DNA of 64,000 nt from Novosphingobium sp. FSW06-99 (GTDB taxonomy: Bacteria; Pseudomonadota; Alphaproteobacteria; Sphingomonadales; Sphingomonadaceae), in NCBI RefSeq assembly GCF_001519065.1, contig NZ_KQ954258.1, forward strand, positions 124,001-188,000, read 5' to 3'. The translations under genes were made by a program, and so were the position numbers. Below, piece after piece: positions 1 to 7,713 of this stretch; within the stretch, counting starts at the first letter, position 1; each line of letters begins with the position of its first letter. The notes beneath the pieces were generated by a model. It saw only the letters and a list, made by a program, of their open reading frames with translations. It was not told where the DNA came from and did not search any database.

Positions 1-1
1 G

Positions 2-544
2 CGCATTTTCGAGCCGCGCTATCGCGCCATGGTGTCCGATGCGCTGGCGCGCGATCAGCGCATCGCGATGATCCAGCCGCAGGCGATGGGCGAAGGCGCG
101 CCGCTGTTCCGTGTCGGCTGTGTGGGCAAGATTGCCGATGTCGAAGCGCTGGACGATGGGCGCTACAACATCGTGCTGACCGGCATTGCGCGGTTTCGCG
201 TGCTGCGCGAACTCGATGTGACCACCCCGTTCCGGCAGGTCGAAGCAGAGCTGATCGACGAGCCCGAGACCCAGGCCCTGAGCGCGATCGAGCGCGCCGG
301 GTTCGAGCGCGAGGCGCGCAGCTTTGCCACCGCGCAAGGCTATGCGGTGGATTGGGATTCGGTGGGCAAGCTGGACGATGCCGCGCTGATCAACGGCGTC
401 GCCCAGATCGCGCCGTTCGACCTGGCCGCCAAACAGGCGCTGCTGGAGGCGCACACGCTGGCCGCGCGGTGTGAACTGCTGATCCAGTTGATGCAGTTTT
501 TTGGACGACGTGATCGCGACGACGGACAAGTGACGTTGCAATGA
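2..544 (+). CDS. LON substrate-binding domain protein (5' end outside window)
   Basis: The reading frame is open from base 2, before the first visible ATG at 29, and its first residues (RIFEPRYR) match the conserved start of the LON N-terminal substrate-binding domain. The gene therefore begins upstream of the window, and about 180 residues are visible. The stop is reached without any AAA+ ATPase or Lon peptidase domain, so this is a stand-alone LON-domain protein of roughly 200 residues, a family common in alphaproteobacteria and usually annotated as a peptidase substrate-binding protein of unknown partner. It runs convergently into marC with only three bases between the stops. The family is clear; the cellular role is not. 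Confidence 0.85.
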   Translation, partial: RIFEPRYRAMVSDALARDQRIAMIQPQAMGEGAPLFRVGCVGKIADVEALDDGRYNIVLTGIARFRVLRELDVTTPFRQVEAELIDEPETQALSAIERAGFEREARSFATAQGYAVDWDSVGKLDDAALINGVAQIAPFDLAAKQALLEAHTLAARCELLIQLMQFFGRRDRDDGQVTLQ

Positions 545-547
545 ACC

Positions 548-1174
548 TCAGAACAACTGGCCCTTGATCCCGTCGATCACGAATTGCGCGGCGAGCGCGG
601 CCAGCAACACACCCAGCAGGCGCGTAACCACCGCCTCGATCTGCGCGCCGAGCAGGCGGATGATCGGGCGGGCGGCGACCATCGCGGCAAATGCCATGAC
701 CATCACCATCGCCAGCGCGGCCAGGATCACCGCCATTTCGGTGGCGCCATGCGCGCGGGCGGTCAGCAGCATGATCGAGGCGATCGAGCCGGGGCCCGCA
801 AGGATCGGCATGGCCATCGGAAACACCGCAACATCCTTCACCACCGGGCGTGAGGCCTTGACCGCCTCGGCGCGTTCGCTGCGGCGTTCGGTGTTGCGAT
901 CGAGCACCATGTCGAGCGCCAGCAGAAACAGCATGATCCCGCCCGCGATGCGAAAACTGTCGAGTTCGATATGCATCGCCGCCAGCAATTGTGCGCCAAA
1001 CAGCGCAAAGCCGACCAGAATGCCCGCCGCGATCACCGCCGCGCGCAGCGCCATGCCCGTCGCCTGACGCTGCGTCGCATCGGCGACCAGTCCCGCATAG
1101 ATCGGCGCGCAGCCGGGCGGATCGATCACCACAAACAGCGTGATGAAGGCCGACAGGAACAATTGCACCAGCAT
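548..1174 (-). CDS. MarC/NAAT family inner-membrane protein
   Basis: A 208-residue polytopic membrane protein with about six hydrophobic segments. The N-terminal FVVIDPPG motif and the central PMAMPILAGPGSIA segment are hallmarks of the MarC (UPF0056) family. The family was once linked to multiple antibiotic resistance, but that role is not supported; some members were proposed to transport amino acids, and the function stays open. The ATG at 1174 directly follows the TGA of the upstream secreted hypothetical gene (1177-1175), so the two are probably co-transcribed and translationally coupled. It ends the leftward gene series yhhQ-argB-yggT-folD. Confidence 0.9.
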   Translation of the reverse strand: MLVQLFLSAFITLFVVIDPPGCAPIYAGLVADATQRQATGMALRAAVIAAGILVGFALFGAQLLAAMHIELDSFRIAGGIMLFLLALDMVLDRNTERRSERAEAVKASRPVVKDVAVFPMAMPILAGPGSIASIMLLTARAHGATEMAVILAALAMVMVMAFAAMVAARPIIRLLGAQIEAVVTRLLGVLLAALAAQFVIDGIKGQLF

Positions 1175-1825
1175 TCAGCGCGGCCCTGCCGCCGTTGCAC
1201 GGTCGAGCACGACCTGCATCGCCCCGGCCTGCCAGATCCACACCCGCAGCGCGCGCGATCCATCGGGCATCACGGTGCTGCGCCAGACCAGTGATCCGTC
1301 GACCGAGCGCCCGTCGCGGCTGTCTGCCCCGGCGGGCGCCGGTGGCGGGCCGGGCATCGGCGTATCACGCGCCGGGCAATCGGCCACTTTGCCGGTGATC
1401 CAGTCGGGCGCGGGCGGCTTTGCCGCCAACGGCGCGGCATCGGCCAGCAGCCATTTGAAATCGAGCTTTTTCTGGCGCTGCCACACCAATGCGAACCAGC
1501 CGCCCTGCCACAGCCCCGTGCTGACCCCGAAGGTGCCGTCGCACGAAGCCCAGACATTGGCCACCTGGCGATCGACGAACCATGCGGCGGCATCATGGGT
1601 CTTGAGCCAGGTCCGCGCCGGGGTGCGCACCGGATCGATCAGTTCGGCGCTGTCGAGCGCCATGGCGACCAGCGCGGCATTGGCGCCCTTGTCGTGCACG
1701 CGGTGCGCCAGTGCGCTTTCCGCTGCGACCAGTTCGCCGGGATTGCCCAGCGGGGTCAGGCCCTGGCGCGCAAGCGCGACGCCCGGCAACGCGGCCAGCG
1801 CGGCAAGCACTGCAAAAAACCGCAA
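1175..1825 (-). CDS. secreted hypothetical protein, TTG start
   Basis: Not recognised. The frame is open further upstream, but that part translates a G-rich repeat, so I choose the TTG at 1825, preceded by an AAGGAG-like site on the minus strand. The 216-residue product starts with a typical Sec signal peptide (hydrophobic stretch LAALAALPGVALA) and is probably exported to the periplasm. The mature part is rich in Trp, has two cysteines (residues 95 and 150) that could form a disulfide, and a Pro/Ala-rich linker around residues 155-170. It abuts marC directly and lies about 120 bases downstream of folD. No catalytic motif is visible. The start is less certain than the gene. Confidence 0.65.
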   Translation of the reverse strand: MRFFAVLAALAALPGVALARQGLTPLGNPGELVAAESALAHRVHDKGANAALVAMALDSAELIDPVRTPARTWLKTHDAAAWFVDRQVANVWASCDGTFGVSTGLWQGGWFALVWQRQKKLDFKWLLADAAPLAAKPPAPDWITGKVADCPARDTPMPGPPPAPAGADSRDGRSVDGSLVWRSTVMPDGSRALRVWIWQAGAMQVVLDRATAAGPR

Positions 1826-1827
1826 GA

Positions 1828-1930
1828 CTCCCCTCTCCTTCAGGGGAGGTATCGGGGGTGGGGCCCCTCCCCACGCACCGAGCCAAACGGACAGGCCCCG
1901 CCACAACCCCGCCCCTGAAGGGGAGGGGCT
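1828..1930. repeat. G/C-rich imperfect inverted repeat
   Basis: The two arms, 1828-1846 and 1912-1928, contain CCCCTCTCCTTCAGGGG and CCCCTGAAGGGGAGGGG, which are reverse complements with one mismatch. The roughly 65 bases between them carry further G and C runs. The block lies between the folD stop and the secreted hypothetical gene and supplies that gene's ribosome binding site. I recall similar CCCCT/AGGGG-bordered elements as dispersed repeats in sphingomonad genomes, but only this copy was seen here. Confidence 0.6.
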
Positions 1931-1943
1931 AGCGATGGCCCGA

Positions 1944-2837
1944 TCAGATGGCATCATCCGCCAGATCCAGCCCGGCGTTGCGGAATGCGGCGACCAGCGC
2001 ATTGCGCAACAGCACGGCAATCGTCATCGGCCCGACGCCACCGGGCACCGGGGTGATCGCCCCGGCAATGGCCGACGCTTCGGCAAAATCGACATCGCCG
2101 ACCAGCCGCGTCTTGCCCGGTTCGGTCCCTGCGACGCGGTTGATACCAACATCGATCACCGTGGCACCGGGCTTGATCCAGCTACCCTTGACCATTTCCG
2201 GCCGCCCCACGGCGGCCACCACGATATCGGCGCGGCGTACCACCTCGGCCAGATCGCGCGTGCGGCTGTGCGCGATCGTCACCGTGCAACTTTCGGCCAG
2301 CAGCAATTGCGCCATCGGCTTGCCGACGATGTTCGAGCGCCCGATCACCACCGCGTTGAGCCCCGACAGGCTGCCCAGCCGGTCTTTGAGCAGCATCAGG
2401 CACCCCAGCGGGGTGCACGGCACATAGCCGGGCTGACCGACCGCCAGCCGACCGGCGTTGATGACGTGAAAGCCATCGACATCCTTGTCGGGGCTGATTG
2501 TCGCAATCACCGTCTGTTCGTCGAGATGCGTGGGCAGCGGCAATTGCACCAGAATGCCGTCCACCGCCGGATCGGCGTTGAGCGCCTCGACGAGCGCAAG
2601 CAGTTCGGCCTGGGTGGCATCGACCGGCAGGCGGTGTTCAAAGCTGGCCATGCCCGCCTCGACCGTCGCCTTGCCCTTGGAGCGGACATAGACCTGGCTG
2701 GCCGCGTCTTCGCCCACCAGCACCACCGCCAGCCCGGCCTTGCGCCCCGTGCGCGCGGTGAAATCGGCCGCCAGCGTGGCAATCCGGCCGCGCAGATCGA
2801 GCGCGAAGGCTTTGCCGTCGATAATGTCTGCCGCCAT
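1944..2837 (-). CDS. folD: bifunctional methylenetetrahydrofolate dehydrogenase/cyclohydrolase
   Basis: FolD interconverts 5,10-methylene-, 5,10-methenyl- and 10-formyl-tetrahydrofolate in the cytosol, using NADP. The 297-residue length is typical. Visible family features are the catalytic YVRSK motif (Tyr50, Lys54), the nucleotide-binding [12 protein letters not shown] segment, and the C-terminal PGGVGPMT signature. The ATG at 2837 lies three bases after the yggT stop, so folD is the next gene of the argB-yggT-folD series. The order suggests co-expression of core one-carbon and arginine metabolism genes. No damage or unusual composition is seen. Confidence 0.97.
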   Translation of the reverse strand: MAADIIDGKAFALDLRGRIATLAADFTARTGRKAGLAVVLVGEDAASQVYVRSKGKATVEAGMASFEHRLPVDATQAELLALVEALNADPAVDGILVQLPLPTHLDEQTVIATISPDKDVDGFHVINAGRLAVGQPGYVPCTPLGCLMLLKDRLGSLSGLNAVVIGRSNIVGKPMAQLLLAESCTVTIAHSRTRDLAEVVRRADIVVAAVGRPEMVKGSWIKPGATVIDVGINRVAGTEPGKTRLVGDVDFAEASAIAGAITPVPGGVGPMTIAVLLRNALVAAFRNAGLDLADDAI

Positions 2838-2840
2838 TGT

Positions 2841-3134
2841 TCAATACCCCGACTGGGCAAGGCCCGACAACAGGATCGACACCAGCCGCAGCCCGACGAT
2901 CAGCACCATCGGCGAAAAGTCGATCGCGCCGGTGCTGGGCATGGCGCGGCGGATCGGCCCGAGCAGGGGTTCCAGAAACACGCTGAGCCCGCGATAGATC
3001 TGCATCACCGCATCGTTGCGGGTGTTGATCACGTTGAAGGCGATCAGCATGCCGATCACGAACTGGATGATCACCACCCAGCTCACCACGCTGATCAGAT
3101 AGTTGACCATCGTCAGAAGGGTATAGAGCAGCAC
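2841..3134 (-). CDS. YggT family membrane protein, GTG start
   Basis: A 97-residue protein with two strongly hydrophobic segments and the YggT-family motif PLLGPIRRAMP between them. YggT proteins are small inner-membrane proteins, implicated in some bacteria in osmotic or cation tolerance and in membrane organisation; the mechanism is unknown. I choose the GTG at 3134 because it lies one base after the argB TGA and has a GAAGGA ribosome site at the right distance. An ATG at 3110 would remove the first eight residues. Family members are usually about 95-100 residues, which supports the GTG. Confidence 0.9.
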   Translation of the reverse strand: MLLYTLLTMVNYLISVVSWVVIIQFVIGMLIAFNVINTRNDAVMQIYRGLSVFLEPLLGPIRRAMPSTGAIDFSPMVLIVGLRLVSILLSGLAQSGY

Positions 3135-3135
3135 G

Positions 3136-4080
3136 TCAGGCTTCCTTCGGCTCTGCGCGAATGAGCGTACCGGCCCCGCGCGTGGTGAACACTTCGAGCA
3201 ACATGGCATGCGGCACGCGGCCATCAAGCACAACCGCCGCTTCGCACCCGGCCTCGACCGCGTGGACGCAGGTTTCCAGTTTGGGGATCATCCCCCCACT
3301 GATCGTGCCGTCTTCGGCCAACCGCGCGATATCGGTCGGGGTCAGGTCGGTCAGCAGCGACTTGTTCTTGTCGAGCACGCCCGGCACATCGGTCAGCAGG
3401 AACAGGCGCGAGGCGCCCAGCGTGGCCGCGATCGCGCCCGCCATCGTATCGGCATTGATGTTGTAGGTGCAGCCGTCTTCACCCACCCCGATCGGCGCGA
3501 TCACCGGGATCATGCCCGCCGCGCTGGCGGTGTGGATGATGGTGGGATCGATCGCCGAGGGTTCGCCGACAAAGCCCAGATCGACCGACAACTGATCCCC
3601 GCTTTCGGGATCGATGATGGTCTTTTCCACTTTGGTGGCAGTGATCAGCCCGGCATCCTTGCCCGAAATGCCCAGCGCCTTGCCCCCGGCGGCGGCGATC
3701 CAGCTTACCAGTTCCTTGTTGATCCGGCCGCACAGCACCATTTCGGCAATGTCGGCGGTGGCCGCATCGGTTACCCGCAAACCATCGACAAAGCGCGATT
3801 CGATGCCCAACTTTTTCAGCATGGCGCCGATCTGCGGCCCGCCACCATGCACCACCACCGGGTTGATGCCGATCGCCTTCATCAGCACCACGTCCTGCGC
3901 AAAATCCTGTTGCGCGGCGGGGTCACCCATTGCGTGGCCGCCATATTTCACCACGAACGTCTTGCCCGCATAGCGCTGCAGATAAGGCAGCGCCTCGATC
4001 AGGGTTTCCGCCTTGTCGAGCATCGACTGGCGATAGACGTCGTGGGTGTCGATATTGGTAGCCATGATGGTCCGCGCCAT
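3136..4080 (-). CDS. argB: acetylglutamate kinase
   Basis: ArgB phosphorylates N-acetylglutamate, the second step of arginine biosynthesis, and is usually feedback-inhibited by arginine. The amino-acid-kinase fold motifs are present: [10 protein letters not shown] near the N-terminus, HGGGPQIG for substrate binding, and [10 protein letters not shown] near the C-terminus. Two starts are possible, ATG 4080 (314 residues) and ATG 4065 (309 residues); neither has a strong ribosome site, and I list the longer. The open frame extends much further upstream but there overlaps the yhhQ gene in another frame. It is directly followed by yggT. Confidence 0.96.
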   Translation of the reverse strand: MARTIMATNIDTHDVYRQSMLDKAETLIEALPYLQRYAGKTFVVKYGGHAMGDPAAQQDFAQDVVLMKAIGINPVVVHGGGPQIGAMLKKLGIESRFVDGLRVTDAATADIAEMVLCGRINKELVSWIAAAGGKALGISGKDAGLITATKVEKTIIDPESGDQLSVDLGFVGEPSAIDPTIIHTASAAGMIPVIAPIGVGEDGCTYNINADTMAGAIAATLGASRLFLLTDVPGVLDKNKSLLTDLTPTDIARLAEDGTISGGMIPKLETCVHAVEAGCEAAVVLDGRVPHAMLLEVFTTRGAGTLIRAEPKEA

Positions 4081-4115
4081 TACCCGTTTGCGTGTGAAAG
4101 CGAAATGAATTTGCG

Positions 4116-4799
4116 CTAATGATCCAGCCGCCGGCCCAGCTTTACCGCCAGCCAGACCAGCACCGGCACCATCACGGTCGACAGCACCAGCTTGGCGATG
4201 ATCTGGCTGCCCATCATCACCCCCAGCGGCAGGGGATGACCATCGGCCCCGGCCACGCCCCAGAACGACAGCGTGATGAAAATGACCGTATCGACAATCT
4301 GGCTGAGCATGCTGGCCAGCCACGCGCGCACAAACAGCACGCGCCCCATGCCGTGCCCTGCCAGCCGGGCAAACACCGTGACGTTCAGCGTCTGCGACAG
4401 CCCATACGAGCACAGCCCGGCAAACTGCATGCGCGCGCCCTGCCCCAGGATCAGCGCAAACTGGCTCTGGTTGGCCCAGATCGGCGCGGGTGGCACCAGA
4501 TCGATCACTGTACGGATCAGGATCATCGACAGGATCAGCGGCACAAACCCGAACCGCACCATACGCTGCGCCACCGCCACGCCGTGCAGTTCGCTGACCG
4601 CGCTCGACAGCACGATCAGCAGCAGAAACGCGAAAATCCCGCTTTCGACCGTCATCCGCCCGATCAGCGGCCAGGTGCCGACATCGGCCAGTTTTGCCCC
4701 CAGCACCCCCGCCAGCACGGCCATGCCGCCATAGACGAGCGCGTAGAGGAACAGCGAGGGCGGAACAGCGAGGGCAGGCTTTGCGGTGTTTTCCATCAA
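4116..4799 (-). CDS. queuosine precursor transporter, YhhQ/VUT family
   Basis: A 227-residue integral membrane protein with about six hydrophobic segments. It contains segments typical of the YhhQ/vitamin-uptake-like transporter family (DUF165): [31 protein letters not shown] and a MGSQIIAKL segment. Characterised YhhQ members import queuosine precursors such as preQ0 and preQ1 for tRNA modification. The gene is first in the leftward series leading to argB, with about 35 bases between. It is divergent from the nucleoside transporter gene, so two nucleoside-related transporters share one intergenic region. Substrate assignment is by family only. Confidence 0.88.
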   Translation of the reverse strand: MMENTAKPALAVPPSLFLYALVYGGMAVLAGVLGAKLADVGTWPLIGRMTVESGIFAFLLLIVLSSAVSELHGVAVAQRMVRFGFVPLILSMILIRTVIDLVPPAPIWANQSQFALILGQGARMQFAGLCSYGLSQTLNVTVFARLAGHGMGRVLFVRAWLASMLSQIVDTVIFITLSFWGVAGADGHPLPLGVMMGSQIIAKLVLSTVMVPVLVWLAVKLGRRLDH

Positions 4800-4810
4800 G
4801 CGGCGTTAAA

Positions 4811-4857
4811 GCATCGCGCAAAAAAGTGGGAACCGGTTTTTTTGCATTTCGTGATGC
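4811..4857. repeat. palindromic hairpin element between divergent transporters
   Basis: GCATC at 4811-4815 pairs with GATGC at 4853-4857, and GCAAAAAA (4818-4825) pairs with TTTTTTGC (4838-4845), around an 11-12-base loop. The arms form a long, slightly bulged stem with an A/T-rich centre, unlike the surrounding GC-rich DNA. It sits between yhhQ and the nucleoside transporter. It resembles the small palindromic repeats that recur in alphaproteobacterial intergenic regions, but it could also act as a transcript-end or regulatory structure. Confidence 0.5.
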
Positions 4858-4944
4858 GATCGCCAGAAACTCGGATTTTGACCCGGTGCCAAATTGCCTT
4901 TACCCGAGGGCGCAATCGATCCCGTCGGAGCACCCGCGCGCACC

Positions 4945-6201
4945 ATGCATATCCTGTCCAGCCTTGCCGGAATGGCGCTGATCCTCGCCATTGCCGTGGC
5001 GCTGTCGCACGACCGGCGCGCCATTCGTGCGCGCATCGTGGTGCCCGCATTTGCGCTGCAGATCGGGTTTGCCGCGCTCGTACTGCGGTTTCCGCCGGGC
5101 AAATATGCGCTGGAAAGCGCGGCGCACGGCGTTGAAAGCCTGCTCGGTTATGCCCGCGCGGGGGTCACGTTCCTGTTCGGGCCGCTGGCCGCACCCGAAA
5201 TCGGCGGACACAGCTTTGCCATTTCGGCGCTGCCGACGATCGTGTTCTTTGCCGCGCTGATTTCGATTCTCTATTATCTCGGCATCATGCAGCAGGTGAT
5301 CCGCTGGATCGGCGGCGCGCTGGAAAAGATCACCGGGATCAGCCGGGTCGAGGCGCTGTGCGCGGCGGCCAACATTTTTGTCGGGCAAAGCGAATCGCCG
5401 CTGGTGATCCGCCCCTATCTGGCGGGCCTGGCCCCGGCGCAGATGTTTGCGGTGATGACGGTGGGCATGGCAGGCGTCGCGGGCACCATTCTGGCGGCCT
5501 ATGCGGCAATGGGCATCCGCATCGACTATCTGGTCGCCGCCGCGTTCATGTCGGCGCCCGGCGGCGTGCTGATGGCCAAGCTGATCTATCCCGATGAGCC
5601 GCCTGCCCCACCCGAGATCGCCGGCGATGCGCCGCTCAACGATCCGCACGAGCCGGTGATCGCCGACCACGCCGAAGAACGCCCGGCCAACCTGATCATG
5701 GCCGCAGCGCAAGGTGCGCAGACCGGCGTGCGGCTGGCGGTGGCGGTGGGCGCGATGGTGCTGGCATTTGTCGCGCTGGTGGCGCTGGCCAATGGTCTGT
5801 TTGGCTGGGCAGGCGGGCTGATCGGCTATCCGGGGCTGGCCTTTCAGGATGTGATCGGCACCGTGTTCGCCCCGGTGTTCCGCCTGCTGGGTGCGCCCGA
5901 CTGGCACGAGGCGCAAGTGGCGGGCGCGATGTTCGGCACCAAGATCGTGCTCAACGAATTCGTCGCCTTCATCGACCTGGGCGCGGCCAAGGGCCTCAGC
6001 GCGCAGACCGTGGCGATCGTCACCTTTGCGCTGTGCGGCTTTGCCAATTTCAGCTCGATCGCCATCCAGATGGCCGTCGCGGGCGGACTGGCCCCCAACC
6101 AGCGCCCGGTGATCGCGCGGCTGGGCCTGCGCGCGCTGGTGGCAGGCGCGCTGAGCAACCTGATGAGCGCGGCACTGGCGGGGCTGTTTCTGACGGTTTA
6201 G
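4945..6201 (+). CDS. concentrative nucleoside transporter, NupC/CNT family
   Basis: A 418-residue polytopic inner-membrane protein. CNT-family features visible are VGQSESPLVIRPYL (the substrate- and ion-binding QSE segment), the later GTKIVLNEFVAF motif, and CGFANFSSIAIQMA near the C-terminus. CNT proteins couple nucleoside uptake to a sodium or proton gradient. I start at ATG 4945 (MHILSSLAG), which fits the family N-terminus; the frame is open upstream but without recognisable sequence. Its TAG stop (6199-6201) lies inside a degenerate copy of a MITE terminal repeat, so the last codons may have been set by that insertion. Confidence 0.93.
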   Translation: MHILSSLAGMALILAIAVALSHDRRAIRARIVVPAFALQIGFAALVLRFPPGKYALESAAHGVESLLGYARAGVTFLFGPLAAPEIGGHSFAISALPTIVFFAALISILYYLGIMQQVIRWIGGALEKITGISRVEALCAAANIFVGQSESPLVIRPYLAGLAPAQMFAVMTVGMAGVAGTILAAYAAMGIRIDYLVAAAFMSAPGGVLMAKLIYPDEPPAPPEIAGDAPLNDPHEPVIADHAEERPANLIMAAAQGAQTGVRLAVAVGAMVLAFVALVALANGLFGWAGGLIGYPGLAFQDVIGTVFAPVFRLLGAPDWHEAQVAGAMFGTKIVLNEFVAFIDLGAAKGLSAQTVAIVTFALCGFANFSSIAIQMAVAGGLAPNQRPVIARLGLRALVAGALSNLMSAALAGLFLTV

Positions 6202-6240
6202 GGCGACCTTGCGACCAATCTGTGGCACCGTGACGGTGCC
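6198..6240. repeat. degenerate MITE terminal repeat
   Basis: These 43 bases align with the outer end of the intact MITE at 48496-48537 with about 36 matches and one single-base gap. The shared core AATCTGT-GCACCGTGACGG is almost unbroken. The TTAG of the end provides the stop codon of the nucleoside transporter gene. The last 17 bases (6224-6240) also form a short palindrome (GGCACCGT/ACGGTGCC). No second terminal repeat is seen before metY, so this is an old, truncated copy. Confidence 0.6.
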
Positions 6241-6376
6241 CCGCCGGACACAAGCCGGGTATCGCGCAAAACAGCCCCCCTTGCATTTCTCAATCACATC
6301 GATAGACATAACGCCGTGCCGGATCCTTCCCACCGACGGCGCGCTGTTTGTCGATGTAGAGGAATGCGAAGAAACC
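6241..6376 (+). promoter_or_regulatory. metY upstream region, no riboswitch recognised
   Basis: About 136 bases before metY hold one short potential hairpin (CCGG at 6243-6246 with CCGG at 6254-6257) and then an A/C-rich stretch. metY genes in alphaproteobacteria are often preceded by SAM-sensing riboswitches, so I looked for the SAM-II conserved GCUAAA-type tail and did not find it. The ribosome site is the purine-rich GAGGAATGCGAAG before the ATG. Confidence 0.3.
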
Positions 6377-7672
6377 ATGACCGATCTTGCCCGGGCCCGT
6401 CCCGAAACGATTGCGCTGCACGCCGGTTGGCGTGCCGATCCGACCACCGGGTCGGTAGCGGTGCCGATCTATCAGACCACCTCCTACCAGTTTCACGACA
6501 CCGAGCATGCGGCGAACCTGTTTGCGCTGAAAGAACTGGGCAATATCTATACGCGCATCGGCAATCCGACGACCGACGTGCTGGAACAGCGGGTCGCCGC
6601 GCTCGAAGGCGGGGTCGCCGCGCTGGCGGTGGCTTCGGGCCAGGCGGCGTCGACTTATGCCGTGCTCAATCTGGCGCGTGCAGGCGACAATATCGTTGCC
6701 TCAACCGATCTCTACGGCGGCACCTGGAACCTGTTTGCCAACACGTTGAAAGACCTGGGTATCGAAGTGCGCTTTGTCGACCCGGCCGACCCGCAGGCGT
6801 TTCGCCGCGCGACCGATGACCGCACCCGCGCCTATTATGCCGAATCGCTGCCCAATCCCAAATTGATCCCCTTTCCGATCGCCGAAGTTACCGCGATCGG
6901 GCGCGAATTCGGCATTCCGCTGATCGTCGACAACACCGCCGCGCCGCTGCTGATCCGCCCGTTCGATCATGGCGCGGCGATCGTGGTGCATTCGGCCACC
7001 AAATATATCGGCGGCCATGGCACATCGATCGGCGGGGTGATCGTCGATGGCGGCAATTTCGACTGGGAAGCCTTTCCCGAGCGCCAGCCGCTGCTCAACA
7101 CCCCCGACAACAGCTATCACGGGGCGGTCTGGGCGCGCGATATCAAACCGCTGGGGCCGATCGCCTATATCATCCGCGCGCGGGTAATCCTGCTGCGCGA
7201 CATCGGCGCGGCGCTGTCGCCGTTCAACGCGTTCCAGTTGATCCAGGGGATCGAAACGCTGCCGCTGCGCATCGAACGCCACAGCGCCAACGCCGTCCAG
7301 GTTGCGCATTACCTGTCGGCGCATCCCAAAGTCCGCCTGGTGATCCACCCCGCGCTCGCCACCGGGCGCGCGGGCGAACTGGCAGCGAAATATCTGGCAC
7401 GTGGCACCGGCGGGCTGGTCGGGTTTGAACTGACCGGCGGACTGGCGGCGGGACAGGCGTTCATCAACGCCCTGAAGCTGTTCTATCACGTCGCCAATAT
7501 CGGCGATGCGCGCAGCCTGGCGATCCACCCCGCATCGACCACCCATTCGCAATTGAACCCCGAGGAACAGGCCGCCACCGGCGTCACCCCCGGCTATGTC
7601 CGGCTGTCGATCGGGATCGAACATATCGACGACATTCTGGCCGACCTGGCCCAGGCGCTCGACGCGGCCTGA
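6377..7672 (+). CDS. metY: O-acetylhomoserine sulfhydrylase-type PLP enzyme
   Basis: A Cys/Met metabolism PLP enzyme of 431 residues. It most likely condenses O-acetyl-L-homoserine with sulfide to homocysteine in direct-sulfurylation methionine synthesis. The PLP lysine is Lys209 in the HSATKYIGGHG motif. Other family segments are ETIALHAGW at the N-terminus, YTRIGNPT (residues 58-65) and the C-terminal THSQLNPEEQ. The length of about 430 favours the O-acetylhomoserine group over the shorter cystathionine synthases. ATG 6377 follows a purine-rich ribosome site; the upstream open frame lacks family sequence. It ends convergently to the S41 peptidase gene. Confidence 0.92.
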   Translation: MTDLARARPETIALHAGWRADPTTGSVAVPIYQTTSYQFHDTEHAANLFALKELGNIYTRIGNPTTDVLEQRVAALEGGVAALAVASGQAASTYAVLNLARAGDNIVASTDLYGGTWNLFANTLKDLGIEVRFVDPADPQAFRRATDDRTRAYYAESLPNPKLIPFPIAEVTAIGREFGIPLIVDNTAAPLLIRPFDHGAAIVVHSATKYIGGHGTSIGGVIVDGGNFDWEAFPERQPLLNTPDNSYHGAVWARDIKPLGPIAYIIRARVILLRDIGAALSPFNAFQLIQGIETLPLRIERHSANAVQVAHYLSAHPKVRLVIHPALATGRAGELAAKYLARGTGGLVGFELTGGLAAGQAFINALKLFYHVANIGDARSLAIHPASTTHSQLNPEEQAATGVTPGYVRLSIGIEHIDDILADLAQALDAA

Positions 7673-7713
7673 CACAACGGCTACCCCGCCTGGCACCGCC
7701 GTTCGTCACCGCA

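Noticed and set aside
1140..3164. 674-codon open frame on the plus strand
   Set aside because: It runs opposite the secreted hypothetical, folD and yggT genes; its product is Arg/His/Gln-rich low-complexity sequence, typical of antisense frames in GC-rich DNA.
3136..4821. 561-codon version of acetylglutamate kinase
   Set aside because: The extra N-terminal 250 residues overlap yhhQ in another frame and are Arg/Gly/Ala-rich without homology; family length fits about 310.
6241..6376. SAM-II or other SAM riboswitch before metY
   Set aside because: Conserved loop and tail sequences were not found; the obvious stem is part of a MITE relic.
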